Shown: one piece after another, positions 33,331-42,775 of the stretch
Position numbering within the stretch: the stretch's first letter is position 1
Layout: every line of letters begins with the position of its first letter
Assembly: GCA_018817165.1 (NCBI GenBank)
Contig: JAHITY010000059.1
Span: 1-51,612, forward strand
DNA from: Candidatus Omnitrophota bacterium
Lineage (GTDB): Bacteria; Omnitrophota; Gorgyraeia; B26-G9
Length of the DNA: 51,612 nt
Direction: 5' to 3'
Notes under the pieces: generated by a model
Told to the model about the DNA's origin: nothing
Databases searched by the model: none
What the model saw: only the letters and a program-made list of their open reading frames with translations
Translations under genes and position numbers: made by a program

Positions 33331-34706
33331 AATAATTCACTACCAAATTCAATCAGGTCCTTTGTTCTATTTAATGTTTTTGATTCCGCGTAAATCCGCA
33401 CTACTGGTTCAGTACCTGAAGGTCGAATCAGCAGCCAGCTTTCATCTTTCATGATAAATTTTGTTCCGTCATATGTCTTTATTTCAATAACATCCTGGCC
33501 TAAAATTTTTTTCGGATGCGCTATAGACTTAGTTACTTTTATTTTTAAATCGCGCCGCAAATAGTAAAATTTGCCAAAGCGTTTCTGCATATCTTTAATG
33601 ATTTCAATTATTCCCTGTTTCCGATAAGCCATTGATTCTAGAATTAATAAACCGGAAAGGATCCCATCACGTTCAGGCATATAGTTTTTAAACCCGATCC
33701 CCCCTGATTCTTCTCCGCCAATTAACACATCATCATTAATCATTTTTGCCGCTATATTTTTAAACCCAACCGAAACTTCTTCTAATTCCAGATTATAAAA
33801 AGATGTGATTTTATCAACTAATGTTGTCGTTGTCAGGCTTTTGACAACCTTGCCGGTCATTTTTTTATTTTCAATGAAATGGAGCAATATAAGACATATC
33901 GCCAGATGCGAACTAATCAATTGCCCATCCGGACACATTGCGCCGATCCGATCAGCATCACCATCTAAGGCAATTGCTAAATCATAGGGCTTAAGTTTTA
34001 GCGCTTTTTCTAAAGCAAGTAAATTCTGAGCAATTGGCTCGGGATTAACCCCTCCGAACAAAACATCATGATTTGCTCGGATAGTATCCACTGAGCAAGC
34101 AGAATTCTTTAAAACTTGATCAACAATCCCCACGCCCACACCATGCATACTATCTACTAGAATCCTAAATTTATTTTCTTTAAACAATTTAATATCTAAA
34201 TATTTCTTAACAAAATCAATATAAGGCTTCTGCATATCAACAAGTATAATTCTGGCAGGCTTTTCTGTTTTCAACCTAGGAAAATTCACTCCGGTTCTGA
34301 TGATCAGCTCAATTTCCTTGGTCATTTGCTCCGGAGCAGTTGCCCCAAATTCATCTTTTATTTTTAATCCGTTAAAATCATAAGGATTATGACTGGCTGT
34401 CAAAACAACTCCACATACTAAATGATTCGCTCTCACATACAGACTTATCGCCTGTGTTGGAATAGGCTGTGTACTCATAAAAACCGGAACACCGTTATGA
34501 CTTAAAACATCAGCTACGGCCTGAGCAAATCTATCTGACAAAAAACGTTTGTCATAACCTAATGCTATCCCTTTTTTATAAGTAGTCTGTTTATATTTCT
34601 TTAAATAAACCGACAAAGCCTGACTGATTCGCTGCACATTTTCAAAAGTAAAAGTATCCGCGATAATACCCCGAAAACCATCTGTTCCGAATTTAATTCC
34701 CTGCAT
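33327..34706 (-). CDS. Phosphohexomutase (phosphoglucomutase/phosphomannomutase family)
   Basis: This alpha-D-phosphohexomutase moves phosphate between C1 and C6 of a hexose phosphate. The 459-residue protein has the four-domain layout: [14 protein letters not shown] at the N-terminus, the phosphoserine loop [15 protein letters not shown] (near residue 104), the metal loop [12 protein letters not shown], the sugar-specificity loop GGEESGGIG, and the phosphate loop [14 protein letters not shown]. Substrate (glucose, mannose or glucosamine) cannot be settled; the GGEESGGIG loop (GEESG type) favours glucose/mannose over GlmM. It could supply sugar-1-phosphate to the RmlA-like enzyme in the window. 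It overlaps rpe by 14 nt and lepA by 4 nt. Confidence 0.92.
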   Translation of the reverse strand: MQGIKFGTDGFRGIIADTFTFENVQRISQALSVYLKKYKQTTYKKGIALGYDKRFLSDRFAQAVADVLSHNGVPVFMSTQPIPTQAISLYVRANHLVCGVVLTASHNPYDFNGLKIKDEFGATAPEQMTKEIELIIRTGVNFPRLKTEKPARIILVDMQKPYIDFVKKYLDIKLFKENKFRILVDSMHGVGVGIVDQVLKNSACSVDTIRANHDVLFGGVNPEPIAQNLLALEKALKLKPYDLAIALDGDADRIGAMCPDGQLISSHLAICLILLHFIENKKMTGKVVKSLTTTTLVDKITSFYNLELEEVSVGFKNIAAKMINDDVLIGGEESGGIGFKNYMPERDGILSGLLILESMAYRKQGIIEIIKDMQKRFGKFYYLRRDLKIKVTKSIAHPKKILGQDVIEIKTYDGTKFIMKDESWLLIRPSGTEPVVRIYAESKTLNRTKDLIEFGSELL

Positions 34707-35349
34707 TTCTCAACCTTTCAATTGCCTTAGTTCTATTCTGTGCCTTAAACACATACGAACCAGCTACCAACATATCCGCGCCATTGCGCACCACTAGAGG
34801 CGCAGTCTGATCAGTAATTCCGCCATCTACCTCAATAATCCCTTTAAAAATTTTTCTCAGCTGAGCAATTTTCGGCAATACCTCAGGCATAAAACTCTGC
34901 CCGCCAAAACCGGGATTAACACTCATCACTAACACCAAATCAGCATAAGTCAAAAATTTTTTTATTTGACTCAAAGGAGTTGCCGGATTAAGACTGATCC
35001 CCATCTTAATTTTATGCTTAGCTAATTTTGCCTTAATCTTTTTAATCAAATTTAAATTAGAAACTTCACAATGAACTGTTATAATCGAACTTCCCGCGGC
35101 AATAAAATCATCCAAATAAAAGCCTGGATCATTAATCATCAAATGCACATCCAAAGGAAGTTTTGTCCGTTTTTTAATACTCGCGGTAACCGCAGGGCCA
35201 ATACTAATATTAGGCACAAAATTTCCGTCCATAACATCAACATGCACCCAGTCAGCTCCGGCTTTTTCAATGGAATTAACTTCTTTTTCCAAACGACTAA
35301 AATCAGCTGATAAAATTGATGGCGCAATCAGCAGTTTTTTCTTTAGCAT
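34693..35349 (-). CDS. rpe: Ribulose-phosphate 3-epimerase
   Basis: Rpe interconverts ribulose-5-phosphate and xylulose-5-phosphate in the pentose phosphate pathway. The 218-residue TIM barrel carries IAPSILSADFSRL, the metal/catalytic HVDVMDGNFVPNISIGP, DVHLMI, VMSVNPGFGGQSF and EVDGGITDQTAPLVVRNGADMLVAGSYVF (catalytic Asp in EVDGGI). It overlaps the M16 peptidase stop region by 1 nt at its start and the phosphohexomutase by 14 nt at its end, so all three are read from one message. Confidence 0.96.
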   Translation of the reverse strand: MLKKKLLIAPSILSADFSRLEKEVNSIEKAGADWVHVDVMDGNFVPNISIGPAVTASIKKRTKLPLDVHLMINDPGFYLDDFIAAGSSIITVHCEVSNLNLIKKIKAKLAKHKIKMGISLNPATPLSQIKKFLTYADLVLVMSVNPGFGGQSFMPEVLPKIAQLRKIFKGIIEVDGGITDQTAPLVVRNGADMLVAGSYVFKAQNRTKAIERLRNAGN

Positions 35350-36632
35350 TAAAACCTCCGCAAAATATTAATTAGCTTTTTCTGTTTTTTATCATCAACC
35401 GGCCCAACAACTGAAAGATTTAAATTATTATTACTGAATATTTTTTTTGCCAATAATCTTATTTGTTCAGCCGTGACTTTTTCTATGCCCTCAATAACTT
35501 TTTCCACATATTGCGGCTTGCCTTCAGTCATAATACTTTCGCCTAACCAACTCATATGTTCCAGCGTATCTTCCAGTCCCATTAATAATTGTCCGCGACA
35601 GTATATTTTTGCTCTATTTAATTCACTTTTTTTCACATTAACCCGGGAAATCTTTTTTAACTGTTCCAGAATTAAGCACAAGGCATTTTCCGTATTCTTA
35701 TTCACCACACCGGCATGGACAATAAACGCGCCTGTATCGCTAAATCTTCTTATCGCTGTGGCAATTTCATAAGCATAGCCATTTTTTTCTCTGAGCTCAT
35801 TAAATAAACGGCTAGACATATTTGCCCCTAAAATAACATGGATCAATGTCATTGCATGCCGCAGCGGATCTCTCCGGGGCACAGCATGAAAACCTAAACA
35901 TAAATGTGTCTGCTGCGTATCTTTTTCCAGAAAAATATGATTCGGTTTTACTTGGTCAATAATAATCGGATCATATGACCGCTCTTGTCTTTGTTTTGAA
36001 ATTTTATTTTTATTTTTTAAAATTTTATCCAGATAAGTTAGTATCTGTTTATGAGAAATATTCCCGCAAGCAGTAACTAAAACATTGCTCAGATCATAAT
36101 ATTTTTTCATAAAACTAAGCATAAAAGGTTTATCAATTGCTTTTAAACTATCAAAATCACCTGCCAAATTTCTGCCCAATGCATGATTTGGCCAGAGCAA
36201 TTCCTGCAAGCGGTCATAAGCTAGATGATTTGGCAAGTCAAAATACATTTTAATTTCTTCAAAAATTACCAACCGCTCCTTAGTAATATCACTTTTCTTA
36301 AGCAAAGGATCGATAATTATATCCAACAGAACATCAAGCGTGCTTTGGCTATGCTTGTCCAGCACTTTAGCCATAAAACAAGTTAATTCCTCTGAAGTAA
36401 ATCCATTTAATAAACCGCCCAACCCTTCGATTGATTCTTTAATTTGGCGATAAGTTCTTTTTTTAGTCCCCTTAAAAACCATATGCTCAATAAAATGCGA
36501 AATACCGCTAGAGGCTTTTGCTTCATATCTACCGCCCACGCCAATCCAAACACCCAAAGCAACACTTTTTGCTTCAGGTACTTTACAGGTGGCAACTTTT
36601 AAACCATTTTTTAATTCGCTCAGTTCATACAT
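35349..36632 (-). CDS. M16 family zinc metallopeptidase
   Basis: The 427-residue protein is an active M16B-type peptidase, related to mitochondrial processing peptidase and Bacillus MlpA (YmxG). The inverted zinc motif HFIEH lies in GISHFIEHMVFKGTKKRT, with the distal Glu expected in the NGFTSEELTCFMAKVL segment downstream. A second, inactive-like M16_C domain follows (ILGANMSSRLFNELREKNGYAYEI). No signal peptide is visible, so it is probably cytoplasmic. Substrate is unknown. It starts the run M16-rpe-phosphohexomutase-lepA-lepB. Confidence 0.92.
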   Translation of the reverse strand: MYELSELKNGLKVATCKVPEAKSVALGVWIGVGGRYEAKASSGISHFIEHMVFKGTKKRTYRQIKESIEGLGGLLNGFTSEELTCFMAKVLDKHSQSTLDVLLDIIIDPLLKKSDITKERLVIFEEIKMYFDLPNHLAYDRLQELLWPNHALGRNLAGDFDSLKAIDKPFMLSFMKKYYDLSNVLVTACGNISHKQILTYLDKILKNKNKISKQRQERSYDPIIIDQVKPNHIFLEKDTQQTHLCLGFHAVPRRDPLRHAMTLIHVILGANMSSRLFNELREKNGYAYEIATAIRRFSDTGAFIVHAGVVNKNTENALCLILEQLKKISRVNVKKSELNRAKIYCRGQLLMGLEDTLEHMSWLGESIMTEGKPQYVEKVIEGIEKVTAEQIRLLAKKIFSNNNLNLSVVGPVDDKKQKKLINILRRF

Positions 36633-36710
36633 ATATTATAAAAAATCACCCCCGGTTTTTTTAATTTTAAATTCTTAACTTATAGATTTTACTCAATTTA
36701 GACCAATTTG

Positions 36711-36744
36711 TCAAACAAAAAAGCTCCTCATCAAGAGGAGCTTT
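36711..36744 (-). terminator. Intrinsic terminator after the 65-residue gene
   Basis: AAAGCTCCTC pairs with GAGGAGCTTT around a 5-nt loop, and on the minus strand TTTTTTGTTTG follows. It lies 36 nt past the small gene's stop, with T's on the other flank as well, so it may act in both directions. Confidence 0.85.
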
Positions 36745-36779
36745 AAAAAAACCAATTAAAATAGCTATATCCTTTTTCC

Positions 36780-36977
36780 TTAATGTTTCATTAACTGCCT
36801 GATCTCTGCTTCAGTTTTAGTAAGCTTAATATTCAAAGCATACTTAGTAACATAAAGTTCATTGTTTTTATAAAAATAATATGCTAAATATAATGACCCT
36901 ATAAAATTTACCAGTCCAGTGTTTTCGTCTCGCTGAACCTGAAATCTGCGCTGTATGAATAAATTATTATTATTCAC
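36780..36977 (-). CDS. Small hypothetical protein, 65 residues
   Basis: I start this at GTG 36977 because AAAGGAGGGTGTT lies directly upstream. The track's ATG at 37067 adds a hydrophobic lead-in that has no ribosome site. The product (MNNNNLFIQRRFQVQRDENTG...) has one moderately hydrophobic aromatic stretch (FIGSLYLAYYFYKNNELYV) and a charged C-terminus (KLTKTEAEIRQLMKH). I do not recognise a family. It is a stand-alone gene with its own terminator, between the M16 run and a palindromic repeat, suggesting a small independently transcribed unit. Confidence 0.55.
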   Translation of the reverse strand: MNNNNLFIQRRFQVQRDENTGLVNFIGSLYLAYYFYKNNELYVTKYALNIKLTKTEAEIRQLMKH

Positions 36978-37096
36978 AACACCCTCCTTTCGATTAATTT
37001 TTATAGAGATTATAAAAGTACTTAATAATATAATAATAATAATGATCTTATATGAAAAGTATATCACATAGGGAGATTATGCGCAAGGGCTCAAAA

Positions 37097-37244
37097 CAGC
37101 GTATAGCGGATAGCGTTTAGTTAACCGTAGGGGCGCTGCTTGCCTGCGCCCGATTATTAATCTAACCGATTATAATAATATATATTATTACGGGCCGGGA
37201 CAAGCACGGCCCCTACTCTACAGTCTGGTGACATTTATACGCTG
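37097..37244. repeat. Paired GTAGGGGC palindromes flanked by CAGCGTATA inverted ends
   Basis: Two hairpins face each other. GTAGGGGCGC-N9-GCGCCCG starts near 37126, and CGGGCCG-N9-CGGCCCCTAC ends near 37216. The whole is flanked by a perfect 9-bp inverted repeat, CAGCGTATA (37097-37105) and TATACGCTG (37236-37244). The inner units match those at 2657-2856, so this is a dispersed family. Confidence 0.7.
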
Positions 37245-37247
37245 CTC

Positions 37248-38222
37248 TTAGAATTTACAAGAAACTCCGAATTGGTGCAGATAGTCTTCATTACCAACAG
37301 CAGGATCTTGCCAATAAACAAAAGTATAGTCCAAATAATAACAAACCGGATGTGTAATAAAAAATTCCGAATACTGCCAGCCCAAGCCTAAAGAGTAATA
37401 TTTACTGGAATCTACATCTGAATTAGGATTATGAACCCCCAACCTTAAGGAAAAATCATCATTAATATAATGCTCCATGCCCAAGCGAACATTTTGACTA
37501 AAATCAGAACCTCTATCTTTTGTATTACCAGTCAAGTCATAAATATCAAAAGTCAACACAGTAGCAGCATCAACATAATAAGCTAAACCCGGACGCCAAA
37601 CTCTGATCAATCGACTATTTACCCCATGAATCGTAAAAGTCGGTTCATTAATATTTTCCACCAATAAACCCAAAGAAAGGTTTTCCGTTATTGACCACAA
37701 AAACCCCGCATTTAAACTTAAAGCCGTATCACTGGAACTGATCCCGGGAATTTCTGATTTAAAGTTAAAATAATTCAAGGAAATTCCCCAAGCCTTATTC
37801 GGATCAGAAAAAAATTGCCGACCATAAGCAATGCCTGGCTGCCACAAAATTGTTTTGCTGCGAGTAATCTGGTTTTCATAAGTGCTGTTTTGAAAATATA
37901 CACCGATCGCGCCTTGCTCAGAATCACTCTGCGCAACCTTACTAGTATAAACAATATAATCATCACTCACAAAATCACCGGTAATATAATCATTTCTTCC
38001 ATTAATTGTTGAAGAAACAGAAACCTCATGATCTTTTTGCCAGCCAAGTCCAGCCGGATTCCAAGTACTAGCATTGGCATCATCAGCCAAAGCAACAAAT
38101 GCTCCGCCCATGGAAATTGGGCGGGCGCCGCCTTGCACTGCCCAAACATTTTGATTAAAAATAACAATAAATCCAATTATAAATAAATTGATTAAAAGCC
38201 TTTTGCCTAGATATTTAAACAT
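37248..38222 (-). CDS. PorV/UPF0164-family outer membrane beta-barrel protein
   Basis: The 324-residue protein has a signal peptide (ending near NQNVWA) and then the PorV/UPF0164 N-terminal signature ARPISMGGAFVALADDANASTWNPAGLGW. The rest is alternating aromatic beta strands, ending in a terminal Phe (GVSCKF), as outer membrane barrels do. In Bacteroidetes PorV is a FadL-like barrel that shuttles type IX cargo to the PorU (C25) sortase. Here it is the last gene of a nine-gene operon, immediately after a C25 peptidase (1-nt overlap). It is shorter than Bacteroidetes PorV (about 390 residues). Direct involvement in secretion is inference. Confidence 0.82.
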   Translation of the reverse strand: MFKYLGKRLLINLFIIGFIVIFNQNVWAVQGGARPISMGGAFVALADDANASTWNPAGLGWQKDHEVSVSSTINGRNDYITGDFVSDDYIVYTSKVAQSDSEQGAIGVYFQNSTYENQITRSKTILWQPGIAYGRQFFSDPNKAWGISLNYFNFKSEIPGISSSDTALSLNAGFLWSITENLSLGLLVENINEPTFTIHGVNSRLIRVWRPGLAYYVDAATVLTFDIYDLTGNTKDRGSDFSQNVRLGMEHYINDDFSLRLGVHNPNSDVDSSKYYSLGLGWQYSEFFITHPVCYYLDYTFVYWQDPAVGNEDYLHQFGVSCKF

Positions 38223-40756
38223 TATAAGTCCCCTTTATTAAGCATATCCGCTATTTTAACCAAAGGGCTGAGACAATATCGTACTGCTTTTTTAGCCGCA
38301 TCATTAGCTCTGATCATATCTGCTAACTTGGGACCGATAATATAATAAGCCGCGACAAATTCCCTGCCGCGATAATCCGCCATCAATTGTTTATCTCTAA
38401 ATTTTCGCAGTAATACCACTTCCGAGGCTTGTTGATCTCCATAGCAAGCAGTTGCCACAAAACAACTACTACTACTGCTACCGGAATCAGCGTTTGCTGA
38501 TCCTTCAAAAACAGTGGTGCTCCCCCTATTCGTAGTTGCCACAGCTCCCTCATAAACAGTACCATTATAACCAAAAGCCATATAATGATAAGTTGTTCCG
38601 GCAATAACATTAGTATGATTATAAGTTTCGGTTGTTCCGGGAGTCGCCGCACGAGAAAGCAGCAAAGTCCCATCAGTTTCGCTGGTAGGATAGGTTCCAT
38701 CCGTGCGATAGCGAATCATCACATGAGTCAGATCAGCTCTGCTAGAATTTTTCCAAGCTAAAGTCACCCAACTGCTGCTGGCAAAAACAATATTATTTGC
38801 CGTAAAATTTGCTGGCGATAATAAAGCCACCTTTAAAGAAGTCTCCGGATCACCCAATAAATTTGTCGTAAAATAAGCCCATCGATAGTCATTATATGCG
38901 CCAGATATACCCATAGTTTGATCTTTTGCCGACTGCAAAGCTCTGCCGATACTGGTAATCCCATAACGCACCTGCGCGTCCCAGAATAAACGCTGAACCC
39001 GCTGCGATCCGCCATCAGTACCAGCTGGATCATACCAACCGTATCGGGAATTGCCGATAAACGCAAATGCTCCATGATTATCCTTAATAAAATGCTCTAA
39101 AGCACTATCTGAAGTACCATAAACCCCATCACTCTGCCGATTATCAAAAGCCCCGGAATAGCAGCCCTGCGTATAGCCAAAGAAATAATCAGTATTATGC
39201 AAAGTCAAATCATCATCAATATTGGCATTGATTATTGTCCTAGCAAACACAGTATTAGTAGCATGTGTTAAATGATTAATAATATGAATTCCCGAATTAA
39301 TAATATTAATTAAATCATTGTCAACCCAAATTCGATCTTGATCATAGAGATTATTAAAACTAAAATAACCGCTTTCAGCCATACCACTTGTAGTATAGCC
39401 ATTGGCACTTGATCCATTGCGGATTTCTTCCAGATAAGGCTTTGCATAAAAAAAACCGGCAGTTTGATCAAGATCTCCACCGACCATACAAGCCCTGGTC
39501 AGATAATCAGCATTAGAATTTTCATAAATAATTGTTTTTCTCACAAAATTTTCCAGTTCTACCGTTGAATCAACCGGCGCCCGGCCAATATAAACTTCAG
39601 CCGCAAGATCGACCTCGCCCCCGGATTCTCCATCATTCAGCTCTCCATAAATCCCATTATTATTGGAATCAAATGTACCCAAACAGCCGTAATACATATC
39701 ACAAGGCATATTACTATCCGGATCATCAGGCGCCCCGGTATCATTTACCTTGCCGTAAAGACCGCGCACTGGAATAATCGGAGCCGCTTCAGTTTCTCCG
39801 GTAGCAAGACCTCCGCCGTCAGCATCGCCGACCAAAAGCACATATTGTGTTTGATTTGATATATAATAAGTTCTAATGCAATTACGGATCTTTTCAATAT
39901 TATCCGCTCCGGCGTAATTTAAATAAATCATATCTGTATCCAGCATTTGAGCGTTAAGTCTAGCCCGCTTGTGAATTAAAAGATCCTCAAGATCATAGGC
40001 TCCTCTGTAATCAGCAAATGTCTTACTGGTTATTATCAAATAATCTACTGTGGCTAATTGGGCGGCTTTGTGCAAAGGATAAGTATTAACATCTTCCGGA
40101 TTATCCACGAACTCACTTACTATTTGCTTGTCAGCATCAATCCCTCGGTAAAGTGAATTATTATTACTGCCCAGAGTCGCTGGCTCATCTGCTAAAATAA
40201 TATTCAAATTCAGATTATCATAATAAGCTAATTTCCCGGTTGCCGGAATATATTCCACGGGGAAAAGATTAACAATCAGGATTTTATAACCGCGCATTTG
40301 TTGAGTAGAAACAACTTTATAAGGAGATTCAGGATAAGCCGTATTCCTAGAATAAACTTCAGCTTTAGGCAATGTGGGATTAATCGGCCCCTCATAATCT
40401 GTTCGCACCGGAGCTTGTGCTGGTTCCACCAAATAAGTACCATATAGATACTTTTTACTCGTCCAACCGACAGTTACATCACTGACTTTTTTACCCTGCG
40501 GAATCAAATATTTTATGGTTTTGATCGGCAATAAAGGTTCACCGGGTGCGGCAAAATTAGTTAAACCTTTGATTGTAACTCGATTATAATTATTTATTTT
40601 AGTAATTTCAACTGAATCAAGCTGGGCACTTACTACCTGATTTTTTACCTTTACAGACAAGCCCTGATTTTCTGAGCCGGCATAAACATTTAAATTAAAT
40701 AAAAAAACAAACAAATACACACAATAAAATATCCAAGTTGTTCTACTCCTGTGCAT
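38222..40756 (-). CDS. Gingipain/PorU-like C25 cysteine peptidase with FnIII and CFI-box C-terminus
   Basis: I start this at ATG 40756 because GGGAGGAAAAAGCTG precedes it; the track's first codon is an upstream GTG. The 844-residue protein has a signal peptide, a gingipain-type propeptide (GEPLLPIKTIKYLIPQG), and a C25 catalytic domain. The active-site Cys is probably in GYTQGCYSGAFDNRQ (about residue 530) and the His in INHLTHATNT (about residue 495), followed by GAFAFIGNSRYGW. A fibronectin III-like domain (about 655-742) is next. The end is a CFI-box C-terminal region (CFVATACYG, LRKFRDKQL, GREFVAAYY). In place of the canonical HG pair the His motif is HLTHAT, so activity needs checking. 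It sits between the secretin and the PorV-like gene. Confidence 0.88.
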   Translation of the reverse strand: MHRSRTTWIFYCVYLFVFLFNLNVYAGSENQGLSVKVKNQVVSAQLDSVEITKINNYNRVTIKGLTNFAAPGEPLLPIKTIKYLIPQGKKVSDVTVGWTSKKYLYGTYLVEPAQAPVRTDYEGPINPTLPKAEVYSRNTAYPESPYKVVSTQQMRGYKILIVNLFPVEYIPATGKLAYYDNLNLNIILADEPATLGSNNNSLYRGIDADKQIVSEFVDNPEDVNTYPLHKAAQLATVDYLIITSKTFADYRGAYDLEDLLIHKRARLNAQMLDTDMIYLNYAGADNIEKIRNCIRTYYISNQTQYVLLVGDADGGGLATGETEAAPIIPVRGLYGKVNDTGAPDDPDSNMPCDMYYGCLGTFDSNNNGIYGELNDGESGGEVDLAAEVYIGRAPVDSTVELENFVRKTIIYENSNADYLTRACMVGGDLDQTAGFFYAKPYLEEIRNGSSANGYTTSGMAESGYFSFNNLYDQDRIWVDNDLINIINSGIHIINHLTHATNTVFARTIINANIDDDLTLHNTDYFFGYTQGCYSGAFDNRQSDGVYGTSDSALEHFIKDNHGAFAFIGNSRYGWYDPAGTDGGSQRVQRLFWDAQVRYGITSIGRALQSAKDQTMGISGAYNDYRWAYFTTNLLGDPETSLKVALLSPANFTANNIVFASSSWVTLAWKNSSRADLTHVMIRYRTDGTYPTSETDGTLLLSRAATPGTTETYNHTNVIAGTTYHYMAFGYNGTVYEGAVATTNRGSTTVFEGSANADSGSSSSSCFVATACYGDQQASEVVLLRKFRDKQLMADYRGREFVAAYYIIGPKLADMIRANDAAKKAVRYCLSPLVKIADMLNKGDL

Positions 40757-42263
40757 CAGCTTTTTCCTCCCACTCACGCCATTTATAAACAGCTTGATCC
40801 AAAGCCTTTTTCATTGCCTGGTCACGCTTTTCTTTTATATCCATCAACTCTGTAGTCTGATTAACAATATGCGGAGTGATAAAAACAACTATTTCTTTTT
40901 TTACATTCGTCGTGCCCTGACTTTTAAAAAACATGCCCAATACAGGAATATTGCCGAGTATCGGAACTTTTGATTGAGTCTTTGATACAGTATCTTTAAT
41001 CAATCCGCCCAAAACAATTGTTTTTCCATCTCGCACAATAACCGTTGTATCAGCCTGAGTAGTATCAACTGCCAATGAATTATTAACCTCAGCCACTCTT
41101 CTGGCTGAACTTACTTCCGGATGAATTTTAAGGGTAATAAAACCATCATCACTGATTTTCGGAGTAACTGTAAGCTTAACACCCACATCAATAAATTTAG
41201 TTTCTTCAGTCTGAGTATTTGAATCTTTATCAATATAAGTTACTAAATACGGCTCAGAAGCCCCGACCAAGATATTCGCTTCATTATTATTCATAACTGT
41301 AATCCGCGGATTAGAAAGAATATTTGTATCCGTCATGCTCTCTAAAGCCTGTATCGTGATCTGATACTGATCCGCGCTCAGCGTGCCGATTCTTAAAGTT
41401 CCGCCATTGCTCACACTCACCGGTAAAACAGCAGACACATTTATCGCATCTCCATCTGTGTCATTAAGATATTCCCAATTTACCCCCAAACCCTTACTTT
41501 TGTCAACTGAAATTTCTAAAATTTTTGCTTCGATCAATACCTGCTTTGATCTTTGATCCCAATTCTTTATCAACATATCTATTTTAGTAATTGTCTCGGC
41601 AATCGCCCTAATAACCAAACTATTTGTTCTTTCATCAATAAAGATTTCCCCTTCTTGCTTGGGAATTAATTCCGTAAGCTTGGCCATCATTTCTTTAGCA
41701 TCAGCATAATTTAAATTATAAACCTTGGTAATCATCTTATGGTCAAGCGCCGCGATTACTTCCTCAGCCTCAGCGATATTCGCCACTGTATCCGTAATAA
41801 TCACCTGATTAGCCATTGAATTTATTTCCACTCTGCCGCGAGGAGATTTTGTAGAATTAAGCACTTGTCTTAAATCCGCGACTTTGACATTACTTAAGAA
41901 AAATACCCGGCTGACTAATTTTTCAGTCTGCTCTTGCTGCAAAACATCCTGCTGAGTCAAAACTCGAATAATCCCTTTGTCTTCCACAAATAAAAAATTA
42001 TTCGCGGTTAAAACAGCATCCAAAGCCTGAGCAACTGTAATATCATTGAGCTTAGCAGTTACCCGTCCCTGCACATTCCGGCTGGCAACAATATTAACCT
42101 GCCCTTGTTCAGCGAGTAATCTTAGAACATCCAGGATACTCATATTCTTAACATCCAGATCTATTTTAACTGTATTAATATCCGTAGCATATACCTGCCC
42201 AGAAAAACATAATAGGCTCAATACAATTAATAATATAACTGAAAATAAAAGTTTATTTTTCAT
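40743..42263 (-). CDS. Secretin (PilQ/GspD family)
   Basis: Secretins form the outer-membrane gate of type IV pili and type II secretion. The 506-residue protein has a signal peptide (to about residue 27) and an STN-like N0 domain (IDLDVKNMSILDVLRLLAEQGQVNIVAS). N1-type NolW repeats follow (VNLNYADAKEMMAKL and FIDERTNSLVIRAI-like), then the beta-barrel secretin domain (about 285-485) with the signature TTVIVRDGKTIVLGGLIKD and VPILGNIPVLGMFFKS. It lacks the AMIN domains common in PilQ and is shorter than most PilQ. It overlaps the PilP-like gene by 4 nt and the C25 gene by 14 nt. Whether it serves a pilus or a secretion system is unclear. Confidence 0.93.
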   Translation of the reverse strand: MKNKLLFSVILLIVLSLLCFSGQVYATDINTVKIDLDVKNMSILDVLRLLAEQGQVNIVASRNVQGRVTAKLNDITVAQALDAVLTANNFLFVEDKGIIRVLTQQDVLQQEQTEKLVSRVFFLSNVKVADLRQVLNSTKSPRGRVEINSMANQVIITDTVANIAEAEEVIAALDHKMITKVYNLNYADAKEMMAKLTELIPKQEGEIFIDERTNSLVIRAIAETITKIDMLIKNWDQRSKQVLIEAKILEISVDKSKGLGVNWEYLNDTDGDAINVSAVLPVSVSNGGTLRIGTLSADQYQITIQALESMTDTNILSNPRITVMNNNEANILVGASEPYLVTYIDKDSNTQTEETKFIDVGVKLTVTPKISDDGFITLKIHPEVSSARRVAEVNNSLAVDTTQADTTVIVRDGKTIVLGGLIKDTVSKTQSKVPILGNIPVLGMFFKSQGTTNVKKEIVVFITPHIVNQTTELMDIKEKRDQAMKKALDQAVYKWREWEEKADAQE

Positions 42264-42766
42264 AGTCTTAGCTCAAACGTTTCATCATTTTTTTTCAGAA
42301 TAACTCTGTCCGATTTAACCTGATCAACAATAAAACCTTCAACATTTTCTCCGCCATAACAGTAAAAAGACCGGTCATTGGTAATATTACTGATTATCGC
42401 CTGTGGACCTTGCCCCCCGGAGACAATACCTAAAAGAATTAATTGTCCAAGGCTTAAGTCAGTCTGGACATCTTTTACCGCTAAATCTTTTTTTTCTCCA
42501 GAAACAATCCCCGATTGCGCGATAAATAATTTTCTACGGGTAAGAATCCGCTCATAATATTTCTCTGATTTCTTAACCAGTTCTAAACTAGCCATTGCCG
42601 GCATTGCTTTTTTACCCAGAGAAGTTTCAATATTAATATCAGTTTGATTAAAAAACAATCCACTGAAATATATCAGCAGTAATCCAGCTAAACTAATTAA
42701 TCCTATATTAACACAATTTATATATTTATCTCTAGAAATAATTCGGCTAAGCTGATCATTTACCAT
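42260..42766 (-). CDS. PilP/GspC-like inner-membrane protein
   Basis: The 168-residue protein has one membrane segment near residues 19-39 (VNIGLISLAGLLLIYFSGLFF), a periplasmic linker, and a C-terminal beta-rich domain (LGQLILLGIVSGGQGPQAIISN, GGENVEGFIVDQVKSDRVILKKNDETFEL). This matches the homology-region domain shared by PilP and GspC, which contacts the secretin's N0 domain. In this family it links the inner-membrane assembly platform to the secretin, and the neighbour secretin gene supports that. It lacks a PDZ domain. It is a membrane-anchored variant rather than a PilP lipoprotein, which points to the GspC side. Confidence 0.75.
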   Translation of the reverse strand: MVNDQLSRIISRDKYINCVNIGLISLAGLLLIYFSGLFFNQTDINIETSLGKKAMPAMASLELVKKSEKYYERILTRRKLFIAQSGIVSGEKKDLAVKDVQTDLSLGQLILLGIVSGGQGPQAIISNITNDRSFYCYGGENVEGFIVDQVKSDRVILKKNDETFELRL

Positions 42767-42775
42767 AATAAAAAT

